64,000 nucleotides of DNA from Petunia secreta (GCA_029990175.1 JARKIP010000065.1:24778501-24842500); one strand, 5' to 3'. Positions 1-11,617 are shown, counted from the stretch's first letter. Notes: generated by a model from the sequence alone, not told the origin. Translations and numbers: made by a program.

Positions 1-246
1 TCCAATCCACAAGATTGTGGTACCCAAACGTCGGATTTTCAACAAGGATCAAGAATCTATAACACCCATAACATAAATCGAACATACTAAAAAGTTATGA
101 CCAATTTTTGAATTTTTGAGTTTTTCTATTTTTTTTTTTTTTGTATTTTTCTTCTTTCAATAACTTCAACAACAAGAAAACTAAAAGAAGATACTAGGCA
201 CGAAGAATCAAGGGTCGGGGGTTTGTAGAAACAAAATTCGAGCCTT

Positions 247-260
247 GCTCTGATACCAAA
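247..260 (-). promoter_or_regulatory. primer-binding site of element B (tRNA-iMet)
   Basis: On the minus strand the LTR is followed by one base and then TTTGGTATCAGAGC, complementary to the 3' end of plant initiator tRNA-Met. Its position left of the LTR shows that this is a 5' LTR in minus orientation and not a solo LTR. Confidence 0.85.
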
Positions 261-261
261 C

Positions 262-923
262 TGATAAGAATCAAACGCGGAAAAAGTAAAAGATAAAGAA
301 CAAGACGTAACTCGATCAGTAATCTCAAGTAGCAACGAAGAACTCGTGTCGTTACACCCCGAGAGAATGTCAAGAGCACCTACGCTAGGCAACTACCCTC
401 GAGCCAACAAGGACTCACAAGTAGAATGGTCGGGGCGGGGTTGTTGTCCAACTAGAATCCACTAGAAGCACACAAATCCCAAACAAAGGTTGGTTTTTCA
501 TAAACCCAAAGAGATCCCTCTTTACAATGTTAATTCATCATTCAAAATAGACTAAGGAATAAAATAAGCTATCTACCTATGTATAGAGGTTTTAGGTACT
601 AAGTAAAATGACTAAATAGCCCACACACTAGGCTTTAGGATAAAAGACCATGTAGGGTCAAAATAGACAAAACACACTTAAAATCCCGTGTCTCAGCATT
701 TTGGGCGGAGCGCTCGCGAAAGTGTGCAGTGGAGGGGGCTGGGCGGAGCGCCTGGCCCCTTTGGTTCCTGGGCGGGGCGCCTGGATTGCTGGCCTTCTCC
801 TCTTGCGCTTTGATCACCCGGAACGATTTCAATTCACCTCCAACGCTCTTGACTTCTAGTCCGTTGCTTCGTCCAAGCTTGATACATGTTGGAACTGTGT
901 CTTGGCTCTTTTGGATCTCATCA
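262..923 (-). repeat. 5' LTR of element B
   Basis: The LTR starts TGATAAG (plus-strand reading) and ends CTCATCA, and is related to the LTRs of A, D and E. Its U3 holds a short array of AGGCG-NNN-CGCCT type motifs at about 702-790, upstream of a TATA-like stretch (minus strand, near 580). Short ORFs here on both strands come from the GC-rich array and are not genes. Confidence 0.82.
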
Positions 924-3609
924 ATCAAGATAAGTATAACAAGGTACATATTATAACATTAGTCGCATTAATATTATAAGTGTTTGTATCAGCACACACA
1001 TCTGTTTTAAACTTTTCTGTATCATCAAAATCATCTAAATTGAGTTTCTCTGTATCACCACTAGCAGGTGATGAATTGGGTGCATCTCAAACATTAAATG
1101 CATCGCTTTGAGTACCCTGTTTCCCAAAAAAAAAAAATCATTCAAACCAACATTACATGCAGAATATAATATCAAACAAAATTAAGATACACAATACCTG
1201 TCCTTGCGCAAGTAGCTTAATTTGATCGACAACTTTTGTAAGCTCCTCAGCAAAGAATACCTTAACATCCTTAAACGGATCATCAATCTTCAAAAGAAAC
1301 AAAGGCAAAACAGTATCATAATGTTTCTAACTATTTCAACAACTTCAGAAAACATAAACACAATAGAATAAAAATACGATGCTTACATGAAGCTTGAATA
1401 AGTCCAGGCTAGTAGTGAGAACAAAAAATCAAAGCAAAGTTAACTTTAAAATCAAAGGAAAAAAAATTGTATCAGAATGTGTCAAAACAGTATCACAATA
1501 TTTCTAACCGTTTCAACTACTTCAAAAAACTAAACATACCTTGTCAACTGAACTAGTCAACAAGTCAAACTTAGCGCCATATTCAACCGCCTGCGCCGGT
1601 TTCGACAAACTTGACTGTGCTTGCTTTCCGACATCTTTAGATGGACTGCGTACAAAAGTAGTAGGAGAGGAGGGACGTGGCCCTCCATGGCGGACAAAAA
1701 TATCCTCCTCAGCAGGATCCTGTGTGTCATCCGCTACAGGTACGTCTGTATTAACCACCAACTCCAAACTGGCTAACTCAGCAACTGTCGGCCGGAAAGG
1801 CCTAAAAACTGGCTACACCATACATAACAGTAGACCAATCAATTTAAAAGCATAAAAAATGAAACAGATACATAAAGAATGAAACCATACCTTGTTGCCT
1901 CGGTCGCCTAAAATGTTACAAACTGTCTTATACTTTATTACTCATCATTTTCCAGTTCAAGATACGAGGGCTTTGACTCCTAACACGCACAGCTACTGAC
2001 GATGGAATATTTTTCCAACACGCGTAAAGCTATACTTGCAACGCACAAGGCAAACCTCAACCAAATCAAAATATTTCTTAGAAATAGTTTACACGTCGGA
2101 CACAAACATCACAAAATACACAATCACATACAAAACTGCAATCTTAACTGCATTATCATCACCAATCCACTTCTGTTGAGTAAGAGCATTCTTAATCTCT
2201 ACATGATACACCTTCTCCATGTTCGGGAAGTAGCTACTCATCAACCGATTTGGATCACTCGTATCAAGAGAATTTAGTGTATCCCATAGCACTTTAACCC
2301 TGACACTAATGCAAACTCACGCAACCCGAATTGCAAACATGCACCATTCACACAAACCTCAAATGTACGAGGCTTGGAGGACTCAATCTCCCGCACCATC
2401 AAAGCCTGAATCAACTGATTTTGAATGGGCAAATGTTCTGCCTATAACAAATAACCAAAATATGTATTTTTGAACAGTTCCAACTGCATCGGACTTAAGG
2501 TATCCTTCAAACGCAATACAATATCCTCATCCGCAATAATCCATAGATGGTACTCTTTCTACGTAAAATCCTGGGGTATATTAAAGAACACATAAAAAAC
2601 AACCCAACTCAGTTAAAAAACATTAAGCACAATGAAACAGTAAAATACCATAAAGAAACAGTACAATGCGTACAGAAACAACAAATTACACTACAAAAAT
2701 AGTAAAAGACATAGAAACTGTAAATACACTACAGAAACAGGAAAAACACTATAGAAACAGTAAAAACACTACGGAAACAGTAATTTAAACCAAACTTATG
2801 CCTAACTGTAAGTTTTAAACACATCAAAGTTCAAGTTAAAATATCAAAATTTGATATTTTCCCTCGAAACAAAAACAAAACCAAACTGTGGGGTACACAC
2901 AACTAACAAAACAATAATGGATTCTTGATTTTCAATGAAACTTTGAATGGGAGAAATGTGACTTTCCTTTTCTTTCTCTGTATCTATAATATGTATATAT
3001 CTCTTGAGGAAGAGAAGGGGTGTGTTTGGGTTTCAATGGGTTCAGGCAATAGTCGGTTGGGTTCACACCCCCGTGGTCCAAATAGTATCAAACGCAAGAA
3101 ACAGTAAAATACACTACAATAACAGTAGCACGCACTACAAAAACAGTAAAAAATACTACAAAAACACTAAAATACACAACAGAAACAGTAACGTACACTA
3201 CAGAAACAGTAAAATACACTATCGATACGCCACATAAATAGTAAAGCAAGAAACAACAAATAAACAATATATACACAAAATAGGAAAAAAAAAAAACAAA
3301 ATAAACAAACAGAAACAGAATTACATGTAATGCTACATTAGCCAACATAGAAATCTGAATTTTCTTCAATGGCGGAGCATCTTCCACAAAATCATCATCA
3401 TCACCCACAAGTTTACCTTTACCTTTACCCATAGAAAGAGTCACAGACGACCGCGTTACATGCTTCAATTGTTGCGGGGTTTCTATCGACTTAGAAACAA
3501 AAACTTTAAGTTTTAAAACTGATTTGGACCCACTTTTTGAAATATTTGTATCATGTTTCATTTTACTCCTAAGTTCCCTAGTATCAGAAGAAGAACTAGA
3601 ATTAGACAT
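924..3609 (-). pseudogene. ULP-1: N-terminal half of a DUF1985/Ulp1-type transposon gene
   Basis: A minus-strand gene begins at about 3609 with a Ser-rich, then basic N-terminus (MSNSSSSSD; a GKGKGK patch; DDDDF). The segment at 2292-2089, with NRLMSSYF and then DDNAVKIAVLY, aligns with the DUF1985 region of ULP-2 (NRLMQKYF, DADTLKIAMLYF), which is how the family was recognised. A further reading block lies at 1855-1541. Stops and frame changes interrupt the blocks, so it is probably decayed. The C-terminal Ulp1 protease part is not present before element B at 923; it may continue left of B. Introns are AT-rich and one carries a dense short repeat (2630-3245). Exon limits are approximate. Confidence 0.55.
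2630..3245. repeat. short tandem repeat inside ULP-1 (AAACAGTAAAATACACTACA type)
   Basis: Imperfect units of about 18-21 bp built on AAACAGTAA and ACACTACAG recur through this non-coding stretch, densest at 2690-2790 and 3100-3235. It lies in an apparent intron of ULP-1. A purely neutral minisatellite is possible. A motif cluster analogous to the GTATAC clusters elsewhere in the window is the more interesting alternative. Confidence 0.7.
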
Positions 3610-5171
3610 TGAAAAAAAATGTGAAATAAAAGTGAAACCCTAAAAAATGAAAAAAAACCTGATAATTTAAACACTGAAAACAGTTATAAAATGGTTCAGA
3701 AACAGGGAAGATAGTGGAGAACGTGGAGAAGAAAATGAGGGAGAAAACTGAGGAAAAAACGACGTAGATACAGTAAGAAACGAGCAGAAACAGGTAAGAT
3801 ATGTGTGTATAGGGAGCAATAATTGGAAAATTTTGAAATAAAATAAATAATGAGAAAAAAAAGCATTATATATGAGGACAAATTTTTAAAAATTACAGAA
3901 AGACCCTAAAACTATAGCAAAACAAAAAAAATCAACATAACAATATTTTTTACCTAAGTTGCTATTTTTGTAATTAACTATTGTTTTCCTCTATCTAGAA
4001 TAATTTTGCTAAAATATTGCTATGTTTTGTAAATAAATTCTAAAAATCGTACTTTTATGTAAAAATTCTTTTTTTTTTCTTTCAGCACCCTACAAAGTGG
4101 GTGGAGGGTTAACTTTGGCCTATTTACAAAAATATGACACCATAAGCAATGGTTTGCCTTTTTGCCCGTGCTAACAGGGATTTTGTAAAAATGCGCTCGT
4201 TAAGGTTTAATAAAAAAATTCGGACGAAAACACTCCTGTCAAATTTTTAGGTCGGGGCAAGACTTGCCTTTATACCTCTCTACTTTTCAACACTTATCCC
4301 TTCCAGTGTTGGCAAAAGGCAATACTTGCCGCACTTGGTCGTTAGTCTTGGCAAAGGTGAAGACTTGCCTTTAACCCATCTCCATTTGCCAATAGTTACC
4401 CTTAATGTGTTGACAAAAGGCAACACTTGTTGCACTTAGTCGTAAGTCTTGACAATTGACAAGACTCGCCCCTTCCAGTCTTTCCCTGCATTCTCGCCAT
4501 ATAAATTGAAGTATTGGCAAAATAGTACTTGCCCTTGAAGTATTGGCAATTGCCAAGACTTACAAGATTTTTGCCTTGAAATCTTGACTCCGAACTAAAA
4601 AGGGTATTTTGCTAAAACATTGCTTAGCGCAGACATTTTTGCAAAGCCAGGCACCGGTGAAATTTTTTGGTTAACTTTTGAGGTTTTTCAAGGGCCATAT
4701 ACCCAAGAAAACCTAATTATTTACATCACATTACCTATTACATTTTTGCCCAGTACTTTATTTACACCCTATGCCCATTCCTTATAACATAGTCTCTTTC
4801 TTCCCTGTTACCGCGAATTTCACTCTATTTCACACAATCTCTTTTTCAAATCAACTGCTCAAATTTCCGAAATTCTTCATGATTTTCAAATTTTTTCATC
4901 AGATTCTCCAATTAATCGTCCTAAATCACTAATTCAAAATCGTGTTTTTCTGAATTTTAGGTAAAATTTTGTATTATACAGCATATCGTTTCCCAATAGA
5001 TGATGAATATTGCTACATTTTAGTTCAACAAAGCGGAAATTGGACTGAAAATCATATATATCAAAATTTTTAAGTTGAAGCATTATCGATCAGATCGTCT
5101 TCTAATTTTTTGGTATTTCATAACACAATCCGGTAAATTCATCTCCTATCTGTTGCTAACGGATTCCTTGA
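3610..5171. other. AT-rich non-coding stretch between ULP-1 and the MULE transposase
   Basis: No supported gene. It contains the upstream region of ULP-1 (3610-3900), homopolymer-rich DNA, a degenerate ~101-bp tandem repeat (4250-4500), and the presumed promoter of the MULE gene (4740-5170). I could not identify terminal inverted repeats of a MULE here by eye. Confidence 0.6.
4250..4500. repeat. degenerate tandem repeat, period about 101 bp
   Basis: The block beginning TTGGCAAAAGGC at 4309 recurs as TTGACAAAAGGC at 4410, with alignable sequence on both sides (CTTGCCTTTA..., ACTTG.CGCACTT.GTCGT). At least two partial copies are visible. No coding potential. Confidence 0.6.
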
Positions 5172-7436
5172 TATCAAATATTCTGTGAAGCAAGGTATTC
5201 CGCCTATCACAGTATACAATGATATGGGAGTTGCTGTGATTATCCTCTCTGCGTCTCGTTCAGTGTCTATGATTTGATTGCGACTAGTTCAACTTCTAAT
5301 GTTGCTACTGCATCAGCAAGTATAACACTGCCACAGTATACTGAAGAAGTTGTTGACAGTATACAGTTTTGTGAGAATGCGACCAGTCAGATGCAAATTA
5401 GTGACGACGCAATAATTGGCAATCCTTTTTGTCAGACGATTGAAATAGGACAAGTTTTCGTGGAAAAGGAAATTTTGAGCACAATTGTAAGGCGTTATGA
5501 AATTCATAAGAAATTGCAATTTAAATTTGATAAATCGTGCTAAAAAGAGGTAGGTAAATCGTGTGTTTTTGTTCTGGGATTTATATCTAAGTGACTAATT
5601 TGAGCAGTGTATACTATAGAGGTATACAACTGAATTCAGTATACTCTTAGGGGTATACACTGCTTATTAACCACTAATTTGTATACATCAACCTAAATTT
5701 TAACAGTATACCATAAGGGTATACTGCTGAATGAAGTATACTGTAGGGGGTATGCAGTGCATATGTGGCACTATTTTTGTACACTCCAACCTATTTGAGC
5801 AGTGTATACCATAGAGGTATACTGCTGTATTCAGTAAACTCTAGGGGTTATACAATGCTTATTTGACCATTGTTTTCAACTACATCAACCTAATTTAACA
5901 GTATACCATAGTGGAATACTACTGAATGCAGTATACTGTATTGGGTATACAGTGCATATGTGGCACTGTATTGGTATACTCCAACCTAATTCACCAGTGT
6001 ATACCATAGAAGTATACTGCTATATTCAGTATACTCTTAGGGGTATACAGTGCTTATTTGACTGTTGTTTTGAAATACATAAATTTAGTATACTGTTGTG
6101 GTATATAATGCATGTTTTGCTATGCTCTACACTAATTTAGGAAATATACCATAGTTGTATACTTCTGAATTCACTATACTGAGGGGGGTATACAGTGATT
6201 ATTTAACTGCAGCTTTGGCATAGCTGAAATAACATTGAAATCTTATTTTGAAATCAGGTATTGCCTTGTTTGTGTTGATGCAAAGTGCCATTGGAATCTT
6301 AAGGCTTACAGCATTGGACAAACAAAGCTTTTCAGAGTAACAAGTTTGTATGACAAAAGATTTGGTGAACAGAGACAAGCTACCTCTGTTATAGTTGGTG
6401 GGTTGATAAAAGACAAGTTTACTGATCCTAAAACGATATACACACCAGCAGATATAAAGAGCGATATGAAGAAAGATTTTAGTGTGGAGATGAATTACAT
6501 GAAAGCTTGGAGGTCGAAAGAAAAGGCGTTAGAAATATTAAGAGGAAAACCAAGGGAAGCATATCAGAAACTACCAAGCTATTTATATATGTTGCAGCAT
6601 ATAAACCCAGAATCGGTGGTAAAACTACAAACCACAGCAGAAGGACGTTTCCTGTACGCATTTGTTGCACTTAATGCATCGATTAAAGGGTGGATATATT
6701 GCCGACAGTAGTGATTGATGGAAGCCATCTAAATTCAGCATACAATGGCACATACATCATTGCTTGCACACAAGAAGCAACAGGTAAGTATTATTGATTA
6801 CTAATGTTTATTGATTTACAATGTATTATTATCGATAAAGCAATAAGAAAGGTAAACCATTGTGATGGTTAATTGGAAAAACTATTTCCTCCACATCATA
6901 TGTAAATAATAAACTGATTTCTTCCTAAATATATAAAATTTTTTGTACAGAACATATTCTACCACTCGCATATGCAGTGGTTGATTCAGAAAATGATGCA
7001 TCATGGGAATGGTTTTTTTCATGTTTCAGAGAAGCTTTCGGGAAAAGAGAGGGGATGTGTATAGTATCAGATATGCATGATAGCATAATAAGGGCAGTGC
7101 CTATAGTTTATCCTGCGGTTCCGCATTGCTTTTACATGTTCCATTTGTGGAATAACATAAAGACCAAGTTCAAGAAGAATCCAAAACAAATTTCAAAATT
7201 ATACTTTGCAGCAGTGTGAGCATACACTATTCCTAAGTTCACCAAGCACATAGACAATATAGAAGGAATTGATTATAGAGTAAAACAATATTTGGCAGCT
7301 GTTGGATACCAGAAATGGTCCCGCGCATATTGCAATGCAAATAGAACCTTCAATATGACTTCAAATATTACTGAGTCGGTCAATTCAAAAGCAAGAAATT
7401 CAAAAGGTCTCCCTGCTGTTCACTTTCTAGACTCTA
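5172..7436 (+). pseudogene. MULE transposase, 5' part (DDE catalytic region)
   Basis: Mutator-like transposase exons. The N-terminal block (about 5172-5269; PPITVYND) and the MuDR DNA-binding start (5405-5549; EIGQVFVEKE) precede an intron, 5550-6257 (GT-AG), which holds a GTATAC array. The next exon (6258-6783) has the CxxxxCxW block typical of MuDR. A second intron is 6784-6950. Catalytic residues are visible: Asp in VVIDGSH (6717-6719), Asp in IVSDMH (7070-7072) and Glu in NITESVN (7373-7375). Damage includes a TAA at 5541-5543, a one-base frameshift just before the first Asp and a TGA at 7217-7219. Element A then interrupts the gene; the 3' part resumes at 12330. The DDE residues survive but the frame does not. 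Confidence 0.82.
5600..6195. repeat. GTATAC motif array I, inside the first MULE intron
   Basis: About 20 copies of the palindromic hexamer GTATAC (plus one-base variants) occur in about 600 bp. They sit in degenerate ~180-bp higher-order repeats that share phrases such as GTATACCATAGAGGTATAC and AGGGGTATACAGTGC. Spacings I counted between neighbouring cores are 13, 14 and 17 bp. The array lies in the intron of the transposase gene. Confidence 0.85.
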
Positions 7437-8154
7437 TGATAAGAATCAAAGGCGGAAAAGGTAAAAGGATAAAGAACGAGACGTAACTCGATCAATAATC
7501 TCAAGTAGCAACGGAGAACTCGTTCCGTTACACCCCGAGAGAATGTCAAGAACACCTACGCTAGGCAACTACCCTCGAGCCAACAAGGACTCGCAAGTAG
7601 AATGGTCGGGGCGGGGTTGTTGTCCAACTAGAATCCACTAGAAGCACACAAATCCCAAACAAAGGTTGGTTTTTCATAAACCCAAAGAGATCCCTCTTTA
7701 CAATGTTAATTCATCATTCAAAATAGACTAGACTTAGACTAAGGAATAAAATAAGCTATCTAGCTATTTATAGAGGTTTCTAGGCATTAAGTAAAAGGTC
7801 TATAATGCCTACAAGCTAGGCTTTAAGCTAAAAGACCATGCAAGGTCAAAATAGTAACTTTAAACTTGAAATCCCGTGCTTCAGCAAATCGGGCGGAGCG
7901 CCCACAAAGTTGATCAGTGGAGGGGGCTGGGCGGACCGCCTGGGGGCTGGGCGGAGCGCCTGAGCCAAGTGTATCTCAGGCGGAGCGCCTGGTTTGCCTG
8001 GGCGGAGCGCCTGGCTGCCTGTGGGGTGGAGCACCGGTGCTCCATCGCCTAAACATGCTTGAATCATCTCCGAAGCTCTTGCCCTTGCATCCTTTGCCTC
8101 TTCCAAGCTTGATACATGTTGGAAAGGTGTCTTGGCTCGATTTGGGGCTTATCA
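7437..8154 (-). repeat. 3' LTR of element A
   Basis: 718 bp. U3 array of GGGCGGAGCGCC-type motifs at 7888-8040 and a TATA box (TATAAATAG, minus strand) near 7765-7772. It is longer than the other LTR mainly by one 20-bp motif-containing unit. Confidence 0.92.
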
Positions 8155-10442
8155 TCCTCCCCTTCTTGAGAAGATTTCGTCCTCGAAATCAATGCATTCA
8201 CGTACATGGCATCATCTCTTCGGGGTGCCCAATGCTCTCCTCCCTTGTAACCCTTGATCGTCACTTTGACATAGGTTTCTTCCAAGGTCTCCTTTGCCTT
8301 AACATGGAGCTTAGAACCTACAAGCAACGACAAGCAAACACAAGATTTCCTACTTTGAAAGTAGGTTAGTGCAAGAAGTGTGGAAAACACACTCTTGTGA
8401 TATAACCAAGCATCAATGTGAAGAACAAATACCAAATCTCCAATGAGATCATCAAGTGCTTGGTTCAATGAGAATGTGCATGCAACACAATAAGGAGCAA
8501 ATAGGTCATGGGGACATGGAAAATGCAAGATCAAGCTATCAAAATCCCCTTGAACCTTAAGCTCAAGATCAACTAGCCAATCCCTCCTCAAAGTGTGATC
8601 AACATGTGGAGTGGAGTGAGTCAAATAACCCATCATGCAAGTAACATCAAGTACTCCACTCCCCTTCTTTAAAGCATACCTACTCACACCAAGGGATTCC
8701 TTTCCACCTCCTATTTCGTCACTTAAGCAACCCGTCTCAAAAGACAAACTATCAAGAAAGGTATTGATAATGGCCTCTTCTTCATCATAACCCAAACAAG
8801 CAATAGTAGGGTCACTCAAAGAGTCATTTACCTCATTCAAATCCTCACACAAGGGGTTGCCTAAGGAATCAAACCCTTCACACCATGGAGGTTCCATTTT
8901 ACTACTCACCCTAGTCCGATACAAGTCTTTACCATTAACGAGAATGCCTTCAAATAATGGATTAGTATAAGTATGCATCTCACTATCATGATCAAGCATA
9001 GACAAGTTATCAAGACTAGGTTCATTATACCCACTTGAGGAGTCATCATAGACAACCTTGTCCAATTCATGCAAGTTGGACTCCTCAAGGGCACTATCAT
9101 TCTCACCACAATACATGGACCCACCAAATAAAAGCATATCAACAAGGGTATGATCAACTATCTCATCTTCCCCTTCATCAAAGATTGGTGGTGTGTCATA
9201 GCAAATGTCACAATCATTGTCAACTATCATATCTACACTAGTGAGAGATTCATTGAACAATGAGCTCACATCATGATGTGGCTTAGCAAGGCTCTCAACT
9301 AATGTCACACAAGCACACACAAGTTGACTTTTAGACTCTTCACTAGTGTCATATTCTCTAGATGCACCACAAGCACCAACTAGTGTTGAGTCATCACAAG
9401 ACAAAAAGCTAGTAGGCTCATGAAAAGGTGGAGCAACACTTGCATTTGTAGTTCTCCCTTGATCACTCACAAGGCTTGAAGTGTCATGTGCGACTCCTTC
9501 TTCATGAAGCTCACATTGAGAATTTTCCTCCTCTTGTCTTTCCTTCCAAGCACATGGTTGAGGCTCCAATGGCTTGTCTTCATTTGTACCTACACAAGAA
9601 CTAACACAAGAAAGAGTAGAAGATAAAGAGGTGTTAGAACAATGGGTGCTCTCACTCTCAATTTTTCTTTCCTCACCTCTCTTCTCTCTCAATTTTACCT
9701 CATGGTCAAGTGTAGTTGGTGGTGACAATCCACTCACATCACTCCTCAATTCCTCTCTTTTTTCCTCTCTTAGATTGTCACCGGTCACTCCCTCACTTCT
9801 CTCTATCTTTTTTCTCTCATTTGAAGTGGAGCGACTCTCATTTTCAACTTGTAATGGGAAGGCAACAAGCTTGTTGGCTTCGGGCTCAAGTACCATGGGT
9901 GGTCTAGCCTTAGCCACTACCCTCAATTCCCTCATCCGCTTGTAGTCTTCACTAGCTTGTTCAAGAGGTAGAACGTTTCGAATGGGACTTGGAAGTTGAA
10001 TATTTCTTTGGTGATTGCCCAAATTGTGGGGAATGCCCACTCGTTGGGGATTGCCCAACACTTGTTCATTTCTATCAAGTTCATCCCTCAACCTTTGTTG
10101 CTTAAGAAGCGCGGCAACTTGTTTTGGGGTAGAGGTTGAACCACTCGTGCCTTCTCCGGCTTTGCCTTGGACACTCGGGGTCCCTTCCTCAACTTGGACA
10201 CTCGAGGTCCCTTGCTTAACTTGGACACTCGGGGTCCCTTCCTTTACTTGGACACTCGGGGTCCCTTGCTTAACTTGGACACTCGAGGTCCCTTCCTTTA
10301 CTTTGACACTCGGGGTCCCTTGCTTAACTTGGACACGTGAGGTTACTCTTTCAAGAGTTTCAATCCTTAGGCTCATACTATCTAGTTTGGACAAGATAGT
10401 AGCCAAGGCACCCTTTATGAAATCATCTCCCTCACTTGCCAT
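8064..10442 (-). CDS. element A polyprotein: gag N-terminus fused to region X
   Basis: 792-residue uninterrupted ORF from ATG 10440-10442 (MASEGDD, matching the gag start of D, E and H). Residues ~1-170 are gag N-terminus with a 9-residue repeat (VQVKQGTPS type) and a short LGNPQ repeat. The frame then passes directly to the EDYKRMRELR linker, so the central gag domain, CCHC knuckle and protease are missing by in-frame deletion. The rest is region X: an acidic Ser/Glu stretch, then DICYDTPP, EPPWCEGFDSLGNPL, SDPTIACLGYDEEE, LKKGSGVLDVTCM and IDAWLYHKSVFSTLL. The tail (VKAKETLEETYVKV, ALISRTKSSQEGEDD) matches the integrase C-terminus of F and G. The ORF ends inside the 3' LTR. Function unknown; the open frame argues for recent constraint or a young copy. 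Confidence 0.75.
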   Translation of the reverse strand: MASEGDDFIKGALATILSKLDSMSLRIETLERVTSRVQVKQGTPSVKVKEGTSSVQVKQGTPSVQVKEGTPSVQVKQGTSSVQVEEGTPSVQGKAGEGTSGSTSTPKQVAALLKQQRLRDELDRNEQVLGNPQRVGIPHNLGNHQRNIQLPSPIRNVLPLEQASEDYKRMRELRVVAKARPPMVLEPEANKLVAFPLQVENESRSTSNERKKIERSEGVTGDNLREEKREELRSDVSGLSPPTTLDHEVKLREKRGEERKIESESTHCSNTSLSSTLSCVSSCVGTNEDKPLEPQPCAWKERQEEENSQCELHEEGVAHDTSSLVSDQGRTTNASVAPPFHEPTSFLSCDDSTLVGACGASREYDTSEESKSQLVCACVTLVESLAKPHHDVSSLFNESLTSVDMIVDNDCDICYDTPPIFDEGEDEIVDHTLVDMLLFGGSMYCGENDSALEESNLHELDKVVYDDSSSGYNEPSLDNLSMLDHDSEMHTYTNPLFEGILVNGKDLYRTRVSSKMEPPWCEGFDSLGNPLCEDLNEVNDSLSDPTIACLGYDEEEAIINTFLDSLSFETGCLSDEIGGGKESLGVSRYALKKGSGVLDVTCMMGYLTHSTPHVDHTLRRDWLVDLELKVQGDFDSLILHFPCPHDLFAPYCVACTFSLNQALDDLIGDLVFVLHIDAWLYHKSVFSTLLALTYFQSRKSCVCLSLLVGSKLHVKAKETLEETYVKVTIKGYKGGEHWAPRRDDAMYVNALISRTKSSQEGEDDKPQIEPRHLSNMYQAWKRQRMQGQELRR
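8155..8190 (-). promoter_or_regulatory. polypurine tract and adjacent hairpin of element A
   Basis: On the minus strand AAGAAGGGGAGGA abuts the 3' LTR. Just upstream is the inverted repeat GATTTCGAGGACGAAATC (7-bp stems, 4-base loop), shared with D, G, H and I and in mutated form with C and F. Confidence 0.8.
10144..10345 (-). repeat. 27-bp coding minisatellite in element A gag
   Basis: About seven tandem 27-bp units (plus-strand phrase ACTTGGACACTCGGGGTCCC plus 7 bases) encode the 9-residue repeat VQVKQGTPS/VQVKEGTPS. E has two or three units and D and H have one, so copy number has expanded in A. Confidence 0.9.
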
Positions 10443-11617
10443 TGTGCCTACAAAATCAACAAACGTTAGTAAAACACCTCACACACACCCTCACGTGTAT
10501 AGCACTCGGTTCACTCATTTAGTGGTGGTGGATGTTTCACTCGGACTTGAATACTAATAGCTTCAAGTAGTTGAACAATAATCCTCAACTCAACCAACTA
10601 TTCACAAGCCAATTGTACTCCGGGGTGAGTGGAGTTGATATGACTCGATGTACGATAAGCACTTTAAGATAAGGACTTGAGTCAAAGGATTCTACGGATC
10701 TTCTTGGAGTTCTACTCTCCAACTAAGGCACGAATTACCAAATAGCAATGAAGGATTAGTGCTAATTAAGTAGGAAAGTTACTTAGATAAGCACTAATTA
10801 GAGTTTAGACAACAAAGAAATAGGAAAAACCTAAGGAAAACTACCAAATCCACACCTTCAGAGCTTGGGCGGAGCGCCCAGAGATTGGGGCGGAGCGCCT
10901 CAAGTTTTCCAACAGTAGGGGGGTCAGGCGGGGCGCCCTAGGGCTGGGCGGGGTGCCTGGGGGTCGGGCCCCTGCTTTTCCAACTCCGTTTTTGCTCAAT
11001 TTCAAGCCAAAATTTGGTCTGATTTCAACGTTTTTTGCACAAATTCAAGGTACCCAAAGTTGTTCCTCGATACAACCTTCAAACCCCAATAGATATCACA
11101 CCCAAACAACCAACAAACAAGGCACAATCATGATTCAAAGTTTCAAGTTGGGGGTTTTTCAACAAGGGTTTCAAAGGTTCAAGGTGGGTTTCGATTGTTC
11201 AAAATCGATGTTACCGAACTCCGAATCACACGAAACTTGTTGCTATTGATTCGTTTTTCAGAGGAGATCAAACCCCGATAATCAATTCCAAAACCCCACA
11301 ATCACACAACCCAAAATCATTCAAATTCATCAAGAACAAGGGTTTGGAAGGGTTTAACAATATTTGGGGTTTCAATTTTTCAATCCAATCAAATCCAAAC
11401 AATTTTGGTACCCAAACATCGGGTTTTCAACAAGGATCAAGAATCTATAACACCCACTTCAAGAATCGAACACACCAAAAAGTTACACCAATTTTTGAAA
11501 TTTTGAGTTTTTCAATTTTTTTGTAATTTTCTTCTTTCAACAACAAGAAATCTAAAGAAACTAACCTAAGCACGAAGAATCAAGGGTCGGGGTTTGTAGA
11601 AAGGATACCCGAACCTT
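10443..11617 (-). other. untranslated leader of element A
   Basis: No ORF support. It carries a second block of GGGCGGAGCGCC motifs at 10861-10970, matching the motif type of the LTR. TTTGTAGGCACA directly before the gag ATG resembles a 3' splice site. Confidence 0.75.

Larger units (their letters stand above)
1..923 (-). mobile_element. LTR retrotransposon B, 5' end only
   Basis: Reading on the minus strand, the 5' LTR (262-923) is followed by a Met-tRNA primer-binding site and then the start of the untranslated leader, which runs off the left edge. The leader (1-246) closely matches the leader of element A at 11390-11617. No gag or other coding sequence of B lies inside the window. The right flank after the LTR begins ATCAA, the expected target-site duplication, but its partner is outside the window. 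B sits in the 3' half of the ULP-1 gene. Confidence 0.85.

Noticed and set aside
247..260. tRNA genes at the TGGTATCAGAGC sites
   Set aside because: Only the 3'-end complement of initiator tRNA-Met is present; no cloverleaf follows. They are primer-binding sites.
262..923. Solo LTR interpretation of B
   Set aside because: A Met-tRNA primer site and homologous leader lie directly next to it on the left.
635..956. ORFs of 104 and 75 residues in the LTR of B
   Set aside because: Opposite-strand ORFs caused by the GGCGGAGCGCC array and LTR sequence; not conserved as protein between LTRs.
8155..9200. Region X as a decayed, unrecognisable RT or integrase
   Set aside because: F and G show what RT/integrase look like in this lineage, and region X has none of their motifs, yet keeps its own conserved blocks between copies and stays open.
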